From: an uncultured Eubacteriales bacterium
GTDB taxonomy: Bacteria; Bacillota; Clostridia; Lachnospirales; Lachnospiraceae
Direction: 5' to 3'
DNA: 11,863 nucleotides
NCBI GenBank assembly: GCA_900321525.1
Contig: ONWL01000023.1
Span: 1-11,863, forward strand
In this document: positions 1-5,697 of the stretch, piece after piece
Layout of the letters: each line of letters starts with the position of its first letter
Position numbering within the stretch: position 1 is the first letter of the stretch
The notes under the pieces: generated by a model
Seen by the model: only the letters and a program-made list of their open reading frames with translations
Database searches by the model: none
Told to the model about the DNA's origin: nothing
Position numbers and translations under genes: made by a program

Positions 1-141
1 AAATACTGTTTCCGCAATGCCAATCTCAACAAGGCTGTAGCCTCTTGACGCCAGAATTGCAACCCATGCACCGGTTAACGACAGATTACCCAGTATAGAT
101 GATGTATATAATTTTGATAATTGGGTTTTGATTTGAAACAT
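1..141 (-). CDS. MFS transporter, N-terminal 47 residues (runs off window)
   Basis: On the minus strand an ATG at 141 opens a frame to the window edge. It begins MFQIKTQLSKLYTSSILGN and continues through a hydrophobic stretch (about residues 16-33) and then SRGYSLVEIGIAETVF. The pattern of a short polar start, a first membrane helix with a small-residue core, and a loop ending GxSxVEIGIAExVF is typical of a Firmicutes family of major facilitator efflux-type transporters. The substrate cannot be told from 47 residues. The start is secure: an AAGGAG ribosome site (154 to 149) sits 7 nt upstream. That site is exactly the strand of an 11-bp hairpin, and a leader peptide and terminator lie further upstream, so expression is probably inducible. 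Such attenuators are best known for genes protecting against ribosome-targeting drugs, which makes drug export a reasonable guess. The rest of the protein lies outside the window. Confidence 0.75.
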   Translation of the reverse strand, partial: MFQIKTQLSKLYTSSILGNLSLTGAWVAILASRGYSLVEIGIAETVF

Positions 142-146
142 AAAAA

Positions 147-186
147 ATCTCCTTAACTATATTGAATAAATGGTCGTTAAGGAGAT
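147..186 (-). promoter_or_regulatory. Hairpin sequestering the MFS ribosome binding site (segments 3:4)
   Basis: Two perfect 11-bp inverted arms (147-157 and 176-186, reading atctccttaac and gttaaggagat) enclose an 18-nt loop. In the minus-strand transcript the downstream arm contains the AAGGAG ribosome site of the MFS gene, so formation of this stem should block translation. The upstream arm shares six bases (181-186) with an alternative pairing partner at 272-284, so the two structures exclude each other. The stem is directly visible; the regulatory role is inferred from its exact overlap with the ribosome site. Confidence 0.75.
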
Positions 187-284
187 AATGCGCGTTCTTA
201 TTTCATTTGTAAAAACATCTCATCTATGTTTGAATGAGAGGATGTTCCATGATAAATCAACTTAAAAAAAGGCGCACTATCCCC
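181..284 (-). promoter_or_regulatory. Alternative 13-bp pairing that would free the ribosome site (segments 2:3)
   Basis: In minus-strand RNA, GGGGAUAGUGCGC (284 to 272) can pair with GCGCAUUAUCUCC (193 to 181) without a gap: 11 Watson-Crick pairs and two G-U pairs. In plus-strand RNA those two positions would be A-C mismatches, so the pairing is intact only in the orientation of the MFS gene. Segment 272-284 is also the 3' side of the upstream terminator, and 181-186 belongs to the ribosome-site hairpin. This pairing would therefore compete with both repressive stems. About 80 nt lie between the arms, with two very short possible reading frames that I do not call. Confidence 0.7.
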
Positions 285-311
285 CTAAAGGGAGAAAATA
301 TAACCTTTTTT
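264..311 (-). terminator. Intrinsic terminator (attenuator) overlapping the leader peptide
   Basis: In minus-strand RNA, AAAAAAGG (311 to 304) pairs with CCUUUUUU (272 to 265). An upper stem pairs 299-290 with 285-276 around a UUUA loop, with one U-U mismatch and G-U pairs; a small internal loop separates the two stems. Seven U residues (270 to 264) end the structure, as in a Rho-independent terminator. The 5' side of the hairpin is also the last eight codons of the leader peptide, and the UAG stop touches the loop. A ribosome held there would prevent the hairpin. The structure is read by eye and its folding energy was not computed. Confidence 0.65.
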
Positions 312-341
312 GAGCTGTACATTTATCATTTTCCAAGACAT
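285..341 (-). CDS. 18-residue leader peptide of the MFS attenuator
   Basis: On the minus strand ATG at 341 to UAG at 285 encodes MSWKMINVQLKKGYIFSL. An AGAGG ribosome site (354 to 350) lies 8 nt upstream, and the start is about 27 nt downstream of the predicted transcription start. Codons 11-18 form the 5' arm of the terminator hairpin, and codons 15-18 overlap segment 1 of the attenuator. That is where a drug-stalled ribosome would have to sit to open the structure. The peptide has no enzymatic domain and I recognise no named stalling peptide in it. It is too short for coding statistics; the call rests on position, ribosome site and overlap with the structures. Confidence 0.65.
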   Translation of the reverse strand: MSWKMINVQLKKGYIFSL

Positions 342-374
342 AAAAGCAACCTCTACTTTGCGATTGATATGTCA

Positions 375-403
375 ATTATACCATATCTTTTCTGTATGTG
401 CAA
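375..403 (-). promoter_or_regulatory. Extended -10 promoter driving the attenuator and MFS gene
   Basis: On the minus strand the sequence reads TTGCAC (403 to 398), a 17-nt spacer, then TATAAT (380 to 375). The -10 is preceded by TGG, giving a TGn extended -10. The -35 matches the consensus only in its first three bases, but the perfect -10, ideal spacing and TG extension compensate. Predicted start of transcription is near 368, giving an untranslated leader of about 227 nt before the MFS start at 141, which is long enough to hold the attenuator. Confidence 0.65.
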
Positions 404-590
404 GTATACTGTATTAGTCTAATATCGTTTTATTTGTCAGAGGCATCATTTCCAGTTCGTGATCATCAGTTTTTTAGGTTCTGCCTGTTTCTGCCAAAGC
501 TTGTTGGAGCATGGAAATTGTACTTGTCCATGACTGGATTCTCCAGTATAATATATTCAAATAGTAGTCACAGTTCTTAAAGGTTGTGGC
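404..590. other. Intergenic stretch without an intact gene
   Basis: This AT-rich stretch lies between the MFS promoter and the palindromic element. Short plus-strand frames here lack convincing ribosome sites and resemble no protein I know. On the minus strand one open frame of about 66 codons (672 down to a stop at 474-476) ends ...STISMLQQALAETGRT. It has protein-like composition and continues the left arm of the palindrome. It has no convincing start, and its upstream extension is broken by a TAG at 672-674, so it may be the decayed 3' end of a lost gene. I cannot name the family. Confidence 0.35.
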
Positions 591-652
591 AAATGTGAAA
601 CATAGGCAATTGCGAAACTCTTTGAGTAGATCCAAAACAGCCTGTACATCAG

Positions 653-894
653 AAATTTTATGTTTGCAGGACTATGAATGAAATCTAGATATGTGCTGAC
701 CAGGAAGGCAAATATGTCTTAAGAAGGCTCTTGTAGAAGCCGGTACTTTGTTTTTTGAGTGAATGCGTTGCATTTACGATAAAAAACATTAGTTCCGTTG
801 CATTCTACACGAAGCAGGAGCGTGCCTTCGAAAGACATATTGCGCACGAAGACAGCACATATAGATGTTTACCTTCCCTGCAAACATAAAATTT
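653..894. repeat. 18-bp perfect inverted repeat pair enclosing a 206-bp segment
   Basis: The arm aaattttatgtttgcagg at 653-670 is perfectly inverted at 877-894. With one 1-nt gap the match extends by four more bases (catc). The enclosed 206 bp contains a candidate promoter pointing towards deoD. Inverted repeats of this size around a promoter upstream of a gene are what phase-variable invertible switches look like. However, the arms here are part of a larger palindrome and no recombinase is encoded in the window, so inversion is only a possibility. Confidence 0.5.
755..783 (+). promoter_or_regulatory. Candidate promoter at the centre of the palindrome, reading towards deoD
   Basis: TTGAGT (755-760), a 17-nt spacer and GATAAA (778-783) match four of six positions at each box with ideal spacing. 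Transcription would start near 790 and give a leader of about 175 nt before deoD, folding part of the right arm into the message. Matches at this level are frequent in AT-rich DNA. I rate it as a candidate mainly because no better promoter is visible between 591 and deoD. Confidence 0.3.
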
Positions 895-964
895 TGATGA
901 AAGGCGTTCGGTATCATAATTTTGCAATTGCCTAAAATGTGAAACATACAGAAAGGAGTATGCG

Positions 965-1681
965 ATGATCACGAATTTTTCTACACCACACATTGTCATT
1001 AAGGAACAGGGATTTGCGGAAAGCGTGCTGATGCCCGGTGATCCCCTGCGTTCCAAATTTATTGCAGAACAGTTTTTAGAAAATGCCACTCTGATCAACA
1101 ATGTCCGTGGGGTACAGGGCTACACCGGAACTTATCAGGGCAAGCCGGTATCGGTGATGGCATCCGGCATGGGCATCCCGTCTATGGGCATTTATTCCTA
1201 CGAACTGTATCATTTTTTTGATGTACAGCGGATCATCCGCATCGGCACAGCCGGTTCTATTTCGGACAAAGTGCAGATTCGGGATCTAGTGGCAGGCATG
1301 ACTTCTTATACGGATTCGACTTTTGGCAGTCAGTATGGACTAAAGGGATTGCATGCGGCACCATGCTGTACCTACCGTTTACTCCAAAAGGCAATGGAGA
1401 CAGGGGCACAGCTGGGCGTGCGGATGCATGCAGGCCCTCTGTATTGCAGTGAAGTATTTTATGATGAAGGTTCCACCACAAAGGCAACTTTGCAAAAAAT
1501 GGGGGTATTAGCAGTGGAAATGGAATCTGCCGCATTGTATCTGAATGCGGCCCGGGCAGGAAAGGAAGCCCTTTGCCTGTGCAGCATTTCAGACAATGCC
1601 ATGACAGGAGAGGGATTATCCGCAGAAGAACGGCAGACATCCTTTACAGAAATGATGGAAGTGGCGTTAAAGATATGTTAG
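965..1681 (+). CDS. deoD: Purine-nucleoside phosphorylase, DeoD type
   Basis: This cytosolic enzyme splits purine (deoxy)ribonucleosides with phosphate into free base and (deoxy)ribose-1-phosphate, for purine salvage and pentose recovery. The 238 residues match the usual length of the hexameric bacterial DeoD family. Visible signatures are MPGDPLR (23-29, phosphate-binding Gly and Arg), NNVRG (45-49), GMGIPS (68-73), IRIGTAG (91-97, second phosphate Arg), VEMES (184-188, ribose/base contact) and SD at 209-210, where D210 corresponds to the family's catalytic aspartate. The start is secure, with AAAGGAG at 952-958 and 6 nt spacing. The ribosome site begins just after the palindromic element, so its native promoter may have been displaced or supplied by that element. 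The stop overlaps the next gene by 7 bp, suggesting coupled translation. Confidence 0.95.
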   Translation: MITNFSTPHIVIKEQGFAESVLMPGDPLRSKFIAEQFLENATLINNVRGVQGYTGTYQGKPVSVMASGMGIPSMGIYSYELYHFFDVQRIIRIGTAGSISDKVQIRDLVAGMTSYTDSTFGSQYGLKGLHAAPCCTYRLLQKAMETGAQLGVRMHAGPLYCSEVFYDEGSTTKATLQKMGVLAVEMESAALYLNAARAGKEALCLCSISDNAMTGEGLSAEERQTSFTEMMEVALKIC

Positions 1682-2340
1682 AAAAGAAGCAGTTAGACGG
1701 AATTATTTTTGATATTGATGGTACGATCTGGGATGTGCGGCAGGTGATTGCCGATTCCTGGGCAGAAGCACTAAAACAGTGTGGGATGCCGGCACCATTT
1801 GATGCGGAAAGTCTGGGACGGTTGTTTGGAAAGCCTATGGATGAGATTTTCCATACCCTATACCCGGATGTATCAGAGGAAAAGATGGAACAGGTGATTC
1901 CTGTGTTGTATGAATATGAGCATCGTGCCCTTGCCGAGCAGAAACCGGCTCCTTATCCGGGAGTGGCACAGGTCATGGAACAGTTGGCAGAACACTATCC
2001 ACTGTACATCGTGACCAATGGGCAGAAAGGCTATGTGGAAGCCATGTTAGGTGCTACCGGTCTGACTCCTTATGTGAAAGGATGGCTGTGCTTTGGGGAT
2101 ACCCAGGCACCAAAAGAAGTGACCATCCGCAGGCTCATGGCACAGTATGGGTTGGAACATGTGGTATATGTAGGAGATACCCAGGGAGATGCGGATTCCT
2201 GTCAGGCGGCAGGGGTTCCCTTCATCTATGCAGCATATGGACTGGGGCAGGTGGCACAACCGATATATACTATAAGAGACATCCGGGAATTGCCGGATGT
2301 GCTGTTACGGATGGAACAAGGTACAGCGGCATGCTTATGA
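1675..2340 (+). CDS. HAD-superfamily phosphatase, phosphoglycolate phosphatase-like
   Basis: A 221-residue haloacid dehalogenase-type hydrolase, predicted to be a cytosolic Mg2+-dependent phosphatase for a small phosphorylated metabolite. All four HAD motifs are visible: DIDGT at 13-17 (nucleophile D13, acid/base D15), T114 in IVTNG, K147 in APKE, and GDTQGD at 167-172 (metal ligands). The segment between motifs I and II is helical, like the cap domain of Gph/PGMB-type enzymes. I chose ATG 1675, whose sequence ATATGTTAG overlaps the deoD stop; the frame also runs upstream inside deoD, but that part is shadow. Overlap with deoD implies coupled translation and perhaps a role in nucleoside or sugar-phosphate clean-up. 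The true substrate is unknown, because HAD specificity cannot be read from these motifs. Confidence 0.88.
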   Translation: MLEKKQLDGIIFDIDGTIWDVRQVIADSWAEALKQCGMPAPFDAESLGRLFGKPMDEIFHTLYPDVSEEKMEQVIPVLYEYEHRALAEQKPAPYPGVAQVMEQLAEHYPLYIVTNGQKGYVEAMLGATGLTPYVKGWLCFGDTQAPKEVTIRRLMAQYGLEHVVYVGDTQGDADSCQAAGVPFIYAAYGLGQVAQPIYTIRDIRELPDVLLRMEQGTAACL

Positions 2341-2458
2341 ATCGGTCATTGCCTTCCTGACCAACACGGATTGATTTTTGAGGAGTGTTTCCCAAGTACC
2401 GAATGTGGATGGGAGTGGGAAGAAAACCGGCATTTGGAGAAGAAAGGAACAGAAGAAA

Positions 2459-2971
2459 ATGTTATATTTACGACCGTATAAGAGATGTGATGCGGCGCAC
2501 ATTGCAACATGGATTTTAGATGAAAAGAGTTTTTATCAATGGAGTGCCGGTCTGGTGGGGGAATATCCCCTGACAGCAGAGAAATTGCAGGCGCACTATG
2601 AAAAACAGGCGGACAATCCGGATTTCTGGGTCATGACTGCCTGTGAGGATGGGGTGCCGGTGGGACAGTTGTTGATGCGCTATCCTTCAGAAGACAGAAC
2701 AGAACTGCGGTTTGGATTTATCGTGGTAGATGCATCGAAACGGGGAAAGGGATATGGCAAGCGCATGTTGCAGCTGGCCAAACGGTATGCATTCCACGTG
2801 GCAGGGGCAGAGCGGGTTACACTGGGGGTATTTGCCAATAATCCGTCTGCTTATCACTGTTATTGCAAGGCAGGCTTTACAGAACTGCCAGAACGTGAAC
2901 AGTATCCGTTGATGGGCGAAGAATGGGAGTGTATCATGATGGAGTGCTGCAGGGAATCCGCTTCGAAATAG
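2459..2971 (+). CDS. GNAT-family N-acetyltransferase
   Basis: A 170-residue protein of the GCN5-related acetyltransferase fold, which moves an acetyl group from acetyl-CoA to an amine. The acetyl-CoA loop RGKGYG (95-100, pattern RxxGxG) follows the strand LRFGFIVVD. It is followed by the helix KRMLQLAKRYAFH and by the late-motif block NPSAYHCYCKAGF (128-140). Start ATG 2459 has AAAGGA (2443-2448) 10 nt upstream; the open frame extends to 2378, but those extra residues lack a ribosome site. The N-terminal LRPYKRCDAAHIATWI is typical of RimJ/RimL-like members, which acetylate protein N-termini or small amines. The acceptor cannot be named. The 118-bp gap before it shows no clear promoter or terminator, so it may be read from the deoD transcript. 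Confidence 0.88.
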   Translation: MLYLRPYKRCDAAHIATWILDEKSFYQWSAGLVGEYPLTAEKLQAHYEKQADNPDFWVMTACEDGVPVGQLLMRYPSEDRTELRFGFIVVDASKRGKGYGKRMLQLAKRYAFHVAGAERVTLGVFANNPSAYHCYCKAGFTELPEREQYPLMGEEWECIMMECCRESASK

Positions 2972-3014
2972 AATCGTCTGTCGATCATAGATGGGGAAAG
3001 GAGGCAGGAACAGA

Positions 3015-4685
3015 ATGGGGGTTTATCTAAACAGCAAAAGTCCGTATTTGTTGTTTCGCAGGGATTATGCTGCTACGTATTTTGTGGATAAGACGGAAAT
3101 CATAAAAGAACTGATCCCTCTTGTGGAACTGGAAGAAAACAGGATAGAAGAGTTTGAACTGAGTCAGGGAAAAGGACAAAAGTATGTATGTATCACCAGA
3201 CCCCGCCGATTTGGTAAGACAGTCATGGCAAATATGATCTCGTCCTATTTTGGGAAGGGAGCGGATAGCAGTAAAATTTTTCAAAACCTAAATGTATCAA
3301 AGTATGACTGGTTTGAAGATCATTTGAATCAACACAATGTGATTCACATCATGTTTCATGAAATGCCAGACCAGTGTAAGACTTATGGACAGTATATTAG
3401 CAGAATCAAAACAAGACTGATGAGCGATCTGAGAAAAGCATATCCAAATGTCGAGATTGAGAAAGAGGATGCGGTCTGGGATGCGCTGGGCAATATTGTG
3501 GAGTATGAAGATGGCGAAAGATTCATTTTCGTTTTAGACGAGTGGGATTTCATTTATCATCAGGATTTCGCAACGGATGATGATAAGAAAGCTTTTACAA
3601 AGTTTTTGAGCAATCTGCTAAAAGACAAGGCCTATGTGGAGATGGCTTATATGACTGGAATTCTCCCTATTGCAAAATATTCCAGTGGTTCCGAGTTAAA
3701 TATGTTTTTTGAGTTTTCGATGGCCACAAGAGAGAAGTATAGTCAGTATTTTGGCTTTACAGATGAAGAGGTGGATGATCTTTACCAGAGATATCTGAAA
3801 GTGGAGAAAGATCCAAAGATACTTCGCGAGGAGTTAAAAGGCTGGTATAATGGCTACCAGTCAGTATCCGGCAAAAGATTATATAATCCACGATCCGTAG
3901 TCGGTGCATTGTCATTTAACCAGCTTGGAAGCTATTGGACCAGTTCCGGACCGTATGATGAAATATATTATTATGTGAAAAATAATATTTCTGATATTAA
4001 AGATGATCTGGCGCTTTTGATGAGCGGAACGCCAGTGGCTGCAAATGTACAAGAGTATGCATCCACATCAATGGAACTGAAAACAAAAGATGAAATCTAT
4101 TCCGCAATGGTTGTGTATGGTTTTTTGAGCTATGCGGATGGCTATGTTTCTATTCCAAACAAAGAGCTGATGGATAAGTTTGCTGATATGGTGCGTCAGA
4201 GACCGACCTTTGGTTATATGAATCGTCTGGCAATGGAATCCGGTAAAATGCTCATGGCAACCAAAACCGGTGATACAAAGACGATGGTTGAAATATTAGA
4301 GCGTGTGCATAACACGGAAAGTCCTTTGATCAGGTACAGTGATGAATCTGAACTTTCCAAGGTGATTACGTTTGTGTATTTACAGGCAAGGGAGTTTTAT
4401 GACATCAAATTGGAGGATCGATCAGGAACCGGCTATGTGGACTACATTTTTTATCCCTATAAAAGGGAAGATGACGGCATTATTATAGAATTAAAGGTTG
4501 ACGATACAGCAGACAGTGCAATCCAGCAGATCAAAGACAGACAGTATGCACTGAACTTTGAGGGAAAGCTGGGAGAAGAACCAAAATGCACAGGTCGAAT
4601 TCTTGCTGTGGGGATTGCTTATGATAGAAAAGATGAGAAGAAGCGGCATGCGTGCAAGGTGGAAGTGTTGCGGGAAAAAGTATAG
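3015..4685 (+). CDS. AAA-ATPase-like / PD-(D/E)XK nuclease-like protein (AAA-ATPase_like + PDDEXK_9)
   Basis: A 556-residue protein of a family abundant in gut Firmicutes and Bacteroidetes whose function is not established. Residues 1-300 form a P-loop ATPase: RPRRFGKT (62-69) is the characteristic Walker A variant and FIFVLDEWDF (170-179) the Walker B strand with D175/E176. YFGFTDEEVDDL (245-256) and GWYNGY (276-281) are family hallmarks. The C-terminus has a PD-(D/E)XK nuclease pattern: GTGYVDYIFYP (471-481, D476), then IIIELKV (489-495, E492 and K494), then QIKDRQYA. The core residues appear intact. The start has an excellent ribosome site (AAAGGAGG, 2997-3004) 10 nt from ATG 3015. The gene is visibly more AT-rich than the flanking metabolic genes, which fits an accessory insertion. 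A role in defence or in mobile-element biology has been suspected for such proteins, but nothing here proves it. Confidence 0.85.
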   Translation: MGVYLNSKSPYLLFRRDYAATYFVDKTEIIKELIPLVELEENRIEEFELSQGKGQKYVCITRPRRFGKTVMANMISSYFGKGADSSKIFQNLNVSKYDWFEDHLNQHNVIHIMFHEMPDQCKTYGQYISRIKTRLMSDLRKAYPNVEIEKEDAVWDALGNIVEYEDGERFIFVLDEWDFIYHQDFATDDDKKAFTKFLSNLLKDKAYVEMAYMTGILPIAKYSSGSELNMFFEFSMATREKYSQYFGFTDEEVDDLYQRYLKVEKDPKILREELKGWYNGYQSVSGKRLYNPRSVVGALSFNQLGSYWTSSGPYDEIYYYVKNNISDIKDDLALLMSGTPVAANVQEYASTSMELKTKDEIYSAMVVYGFLSYADGYVSIPNKELMDKFADMVRQRPTFGYMNRLAMESGKMLMATKTGDTKTMVEILERVHNTESPLIRYSDESELSKVITFVYLQAREFYDIKLEDRSGTGYVDYIFYPYKREDDGIIIELKVDDTADSAIQQIKDRQYALNFEGKLGEEPKCTGRILAVGIAYDRKDEKKRHACKVEVLREKV

Positions 4686-4745
4686 TTGATGTATGGTTGA
4701 TAAACTGGACAGCAGATTGCATTTCACAGCAATCAGAAAAGACGG

Positions 4746-4774
4746 TTGCTATTTGTGTCTGGTTTGATTATAAT
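4746..4774 (+). promoter_or_regulatory. Promoter of the transketolase operon
   Basis: TTGCTA (4746-4751), a 17-nt spacer and a perfect TATAAT (4769-4774) lie 78 bp upstream of the first transketolase subunit gene. Predicted transcription start is near 4781, giving a leader of about 70 nt. No terminator for the preceding gene is visible; the GATTGC/GCAATC hairpin at 4715-4734 has no U tract. Confidence 0.6.
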
Positions 4775-4818
4775 AAATGCGGTAGCCGATGGCAGTCGGT
4801 ATTGTATTTTATTGCCAA

Positions 4819-4835
4819 GAGCAGGAAAACTGCTC
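4819..4835 (+). promoter_or_regulatory. Small hairpin just upstream of the transketolase ribosome site
   Basis: GAGCAG and CTGCTC form a perfect 6-bp stem with a 5-nt gaaaa loop, ending 5 nt before the GGAGG ribosome site. It could stabilise the 5' end of the message or modulate initiation. It is also short enough to occur by chance. Confidence 0.35.
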
Positions 4836-4851
4836 CATATGGAGGATGAAA

Positions 4852-5697
4852 ATGGATAATTTAACACTTGCCAAGCAGGCAAATGAAGTGCGTAAGGGTA
4901 TCCTGACAGGTGTACACAGCGCAAAGGCAGGACATCCGGGCGGGTCCCTTTCTGCCGCAGAGATTTTTACCTATTTGTATTTTGAAGAGATGCATGTAGA
5001 TGCATCTGCTCCTAAGGCAGCAGACCGGGATCGGTTTGTACTGTCTAAGGGTCATACTGCGCCGGGATTGTATGCGGTTCTGGCTGCAAAGGGATATTTC
5101 CCTGAGGAAGATCTGACCACACTGCGTAAGCTGGGGTCCTATTTACAGGGACATCCGGATATGAAGCACATTCCAGGCGTGGACATGTCCAGCGGTTCTT
5201 TGGGACAGGGCATTTCCGCGGCAGCGGGCATGGCATTGGGCGGCAAGGTGCAGCAGAAAGATTTTAGAGTATATACATTGTTAGGAGATGGTGAGATTCA
5301 GGAAGGTCAGGTCTGGGAGGCTGCTATGTTCGCAGGTCACAGAAAGTTAGACAACCTGTGTGTCATCGTAGACAACAACGATTTGCAGATTGATGGACAT
5401 GTGGGAGATGTATGCTCTCCCTATCCAATTGATGAGAAGTTTGCGGCATTCAATTTCCATGTAATCAATGTGAATGCCCATGATTTTGACGAACTGCGTG
5501 CCGCATTTGCAGAGGCAAGAGCCACCAAGGGTCAGCCTACCGCCATCATTGCCCACAGCGTAAAGGGTAAGGGCGTTTCCTTTATGGAAAATCAGGCTGG
5601 CTGGCATGGCAAGGCGCCAAATGACGAGCAGTATGCAGCAGCGATGGCAGAACTGGAAGCCATTGACAAAGAATTAGAAAAGGCAGGTGAGCAGTGA
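4852..5697 (+). CDS. tkt: Transketolase, N-terminal (thiamine diphosphate pyrophosphate-binding) subunit
   Basis: The 281 residues correspond to the N-terminal third of a full-length transketolase, here a separate subunit. Transketolase moves two-carbon ketol units between sugar phosphates in the non-oxidative pentose phosphate pathway. Visible features are GHPGG (27-31, active-site His28), LSKGHTAPGLY (64-74), SSGSLGQG (113-120), and the thiamine diphosphate motif GDG (145-147) ... NN (175-176) that binds Mg2+ and the pyrophosphate; GWHGKAPN (250-257) ends the core. The start is ATG 4852, with GGAGG (4841-4845) 6 nt upstream; an in-frame ATG at 4846 abuts the ribosome site and is unlikely. 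The stop overlaps the next start by one base (TGATG), ensuring matched amounts of the two subunits. Confidence 0.95.
   Translation: MDNLTLAKQANEVRKGILTGVHSAKAGHPGGSLSAAEIFTYLYFEEMHVDASAPKAADRDRFVLSKGHTAPGLYAVLAAKGYFPEEDLTTLRKLGSYLQGHPDMKHIPGVDMSSGSLGQGISAAAGMALGGKVQQKDFRVYTLLGDGEIQEGQVWEAAMFAGHRKLDNLCVIVDNNDLQIDGHVGDVCSPYPIDEKFAAFNFHVINVNAHDFDELRAAFAEARATKGQPTAIIAHSVKGKGVSFMENQAGWHGKAPNDEQYAAAMAELEAIDKELEKAGEQ

Larger units (their letters stand above)
591..948. repeat. Imperfect long palindrome (~358 bp) bounded by 14-bp direct repeats; MITE-like
   Basis: The sequence aaatgtgaaacata occurs at 591-604 and again in the same orientation at 935-948. Just inside, taggcaattgc (603-613) is mirrored by gcaattgccta (924-934). 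Further in, an 18-bp perfect inverted pair lies at 653-670 and 877-894. Weaker mirrored blocks continue to the middle: atatgtgctg, aatatgtctt..gaaggc, and cgg.act..tgtttttt. The centre of symmetry is near 770, at the near-palindrome aatgcgttgcatt. Direct repeats around terminal inverted repeats look like a target-site duplication around a non-coding mobile element, although 14 bp is long. Transcribed, it would form a long interrupted hairpin. It ends 3 nt before the deoD ribosome site. No transposase is present inside. Confidence 0.6.

Noticed and set aside
188..265. 25-codon plus-strand frame after a perfect-looking AAGGAG site
   Set aside because: The ribosome-site-like AAGGAG is the mirror arm of the minus-strand hairpin, and no promoter or conserved peptide supports rightward translation.
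234..580. Plus-strand open frames of 60-62 codons
   Set aside because: They are antisense to the MFS leader region or cross decayed sequence, lack good ribosome sites and resemble no protein. The first one owes its open frame to being opposite the leader peptide.
805..1101. Minus-strand frame of 98 codons
   Set aside because: It overlaps the start of deoD on the other strand, and the rest lies in the right arm of the palindrome.
1257..1640. Minus-strand frame of 127 codons inside deoD
   Set aside because: It is the antisense shadow of a clear purine-nucleoside phosphorylase.
4715..4734. GATTGC/GCAATC hairpin after the AAA-ATPase gene
   Set aside because: The 6-bp stem has an 8-nt loop and no T tract, so it is not a credible terminator.
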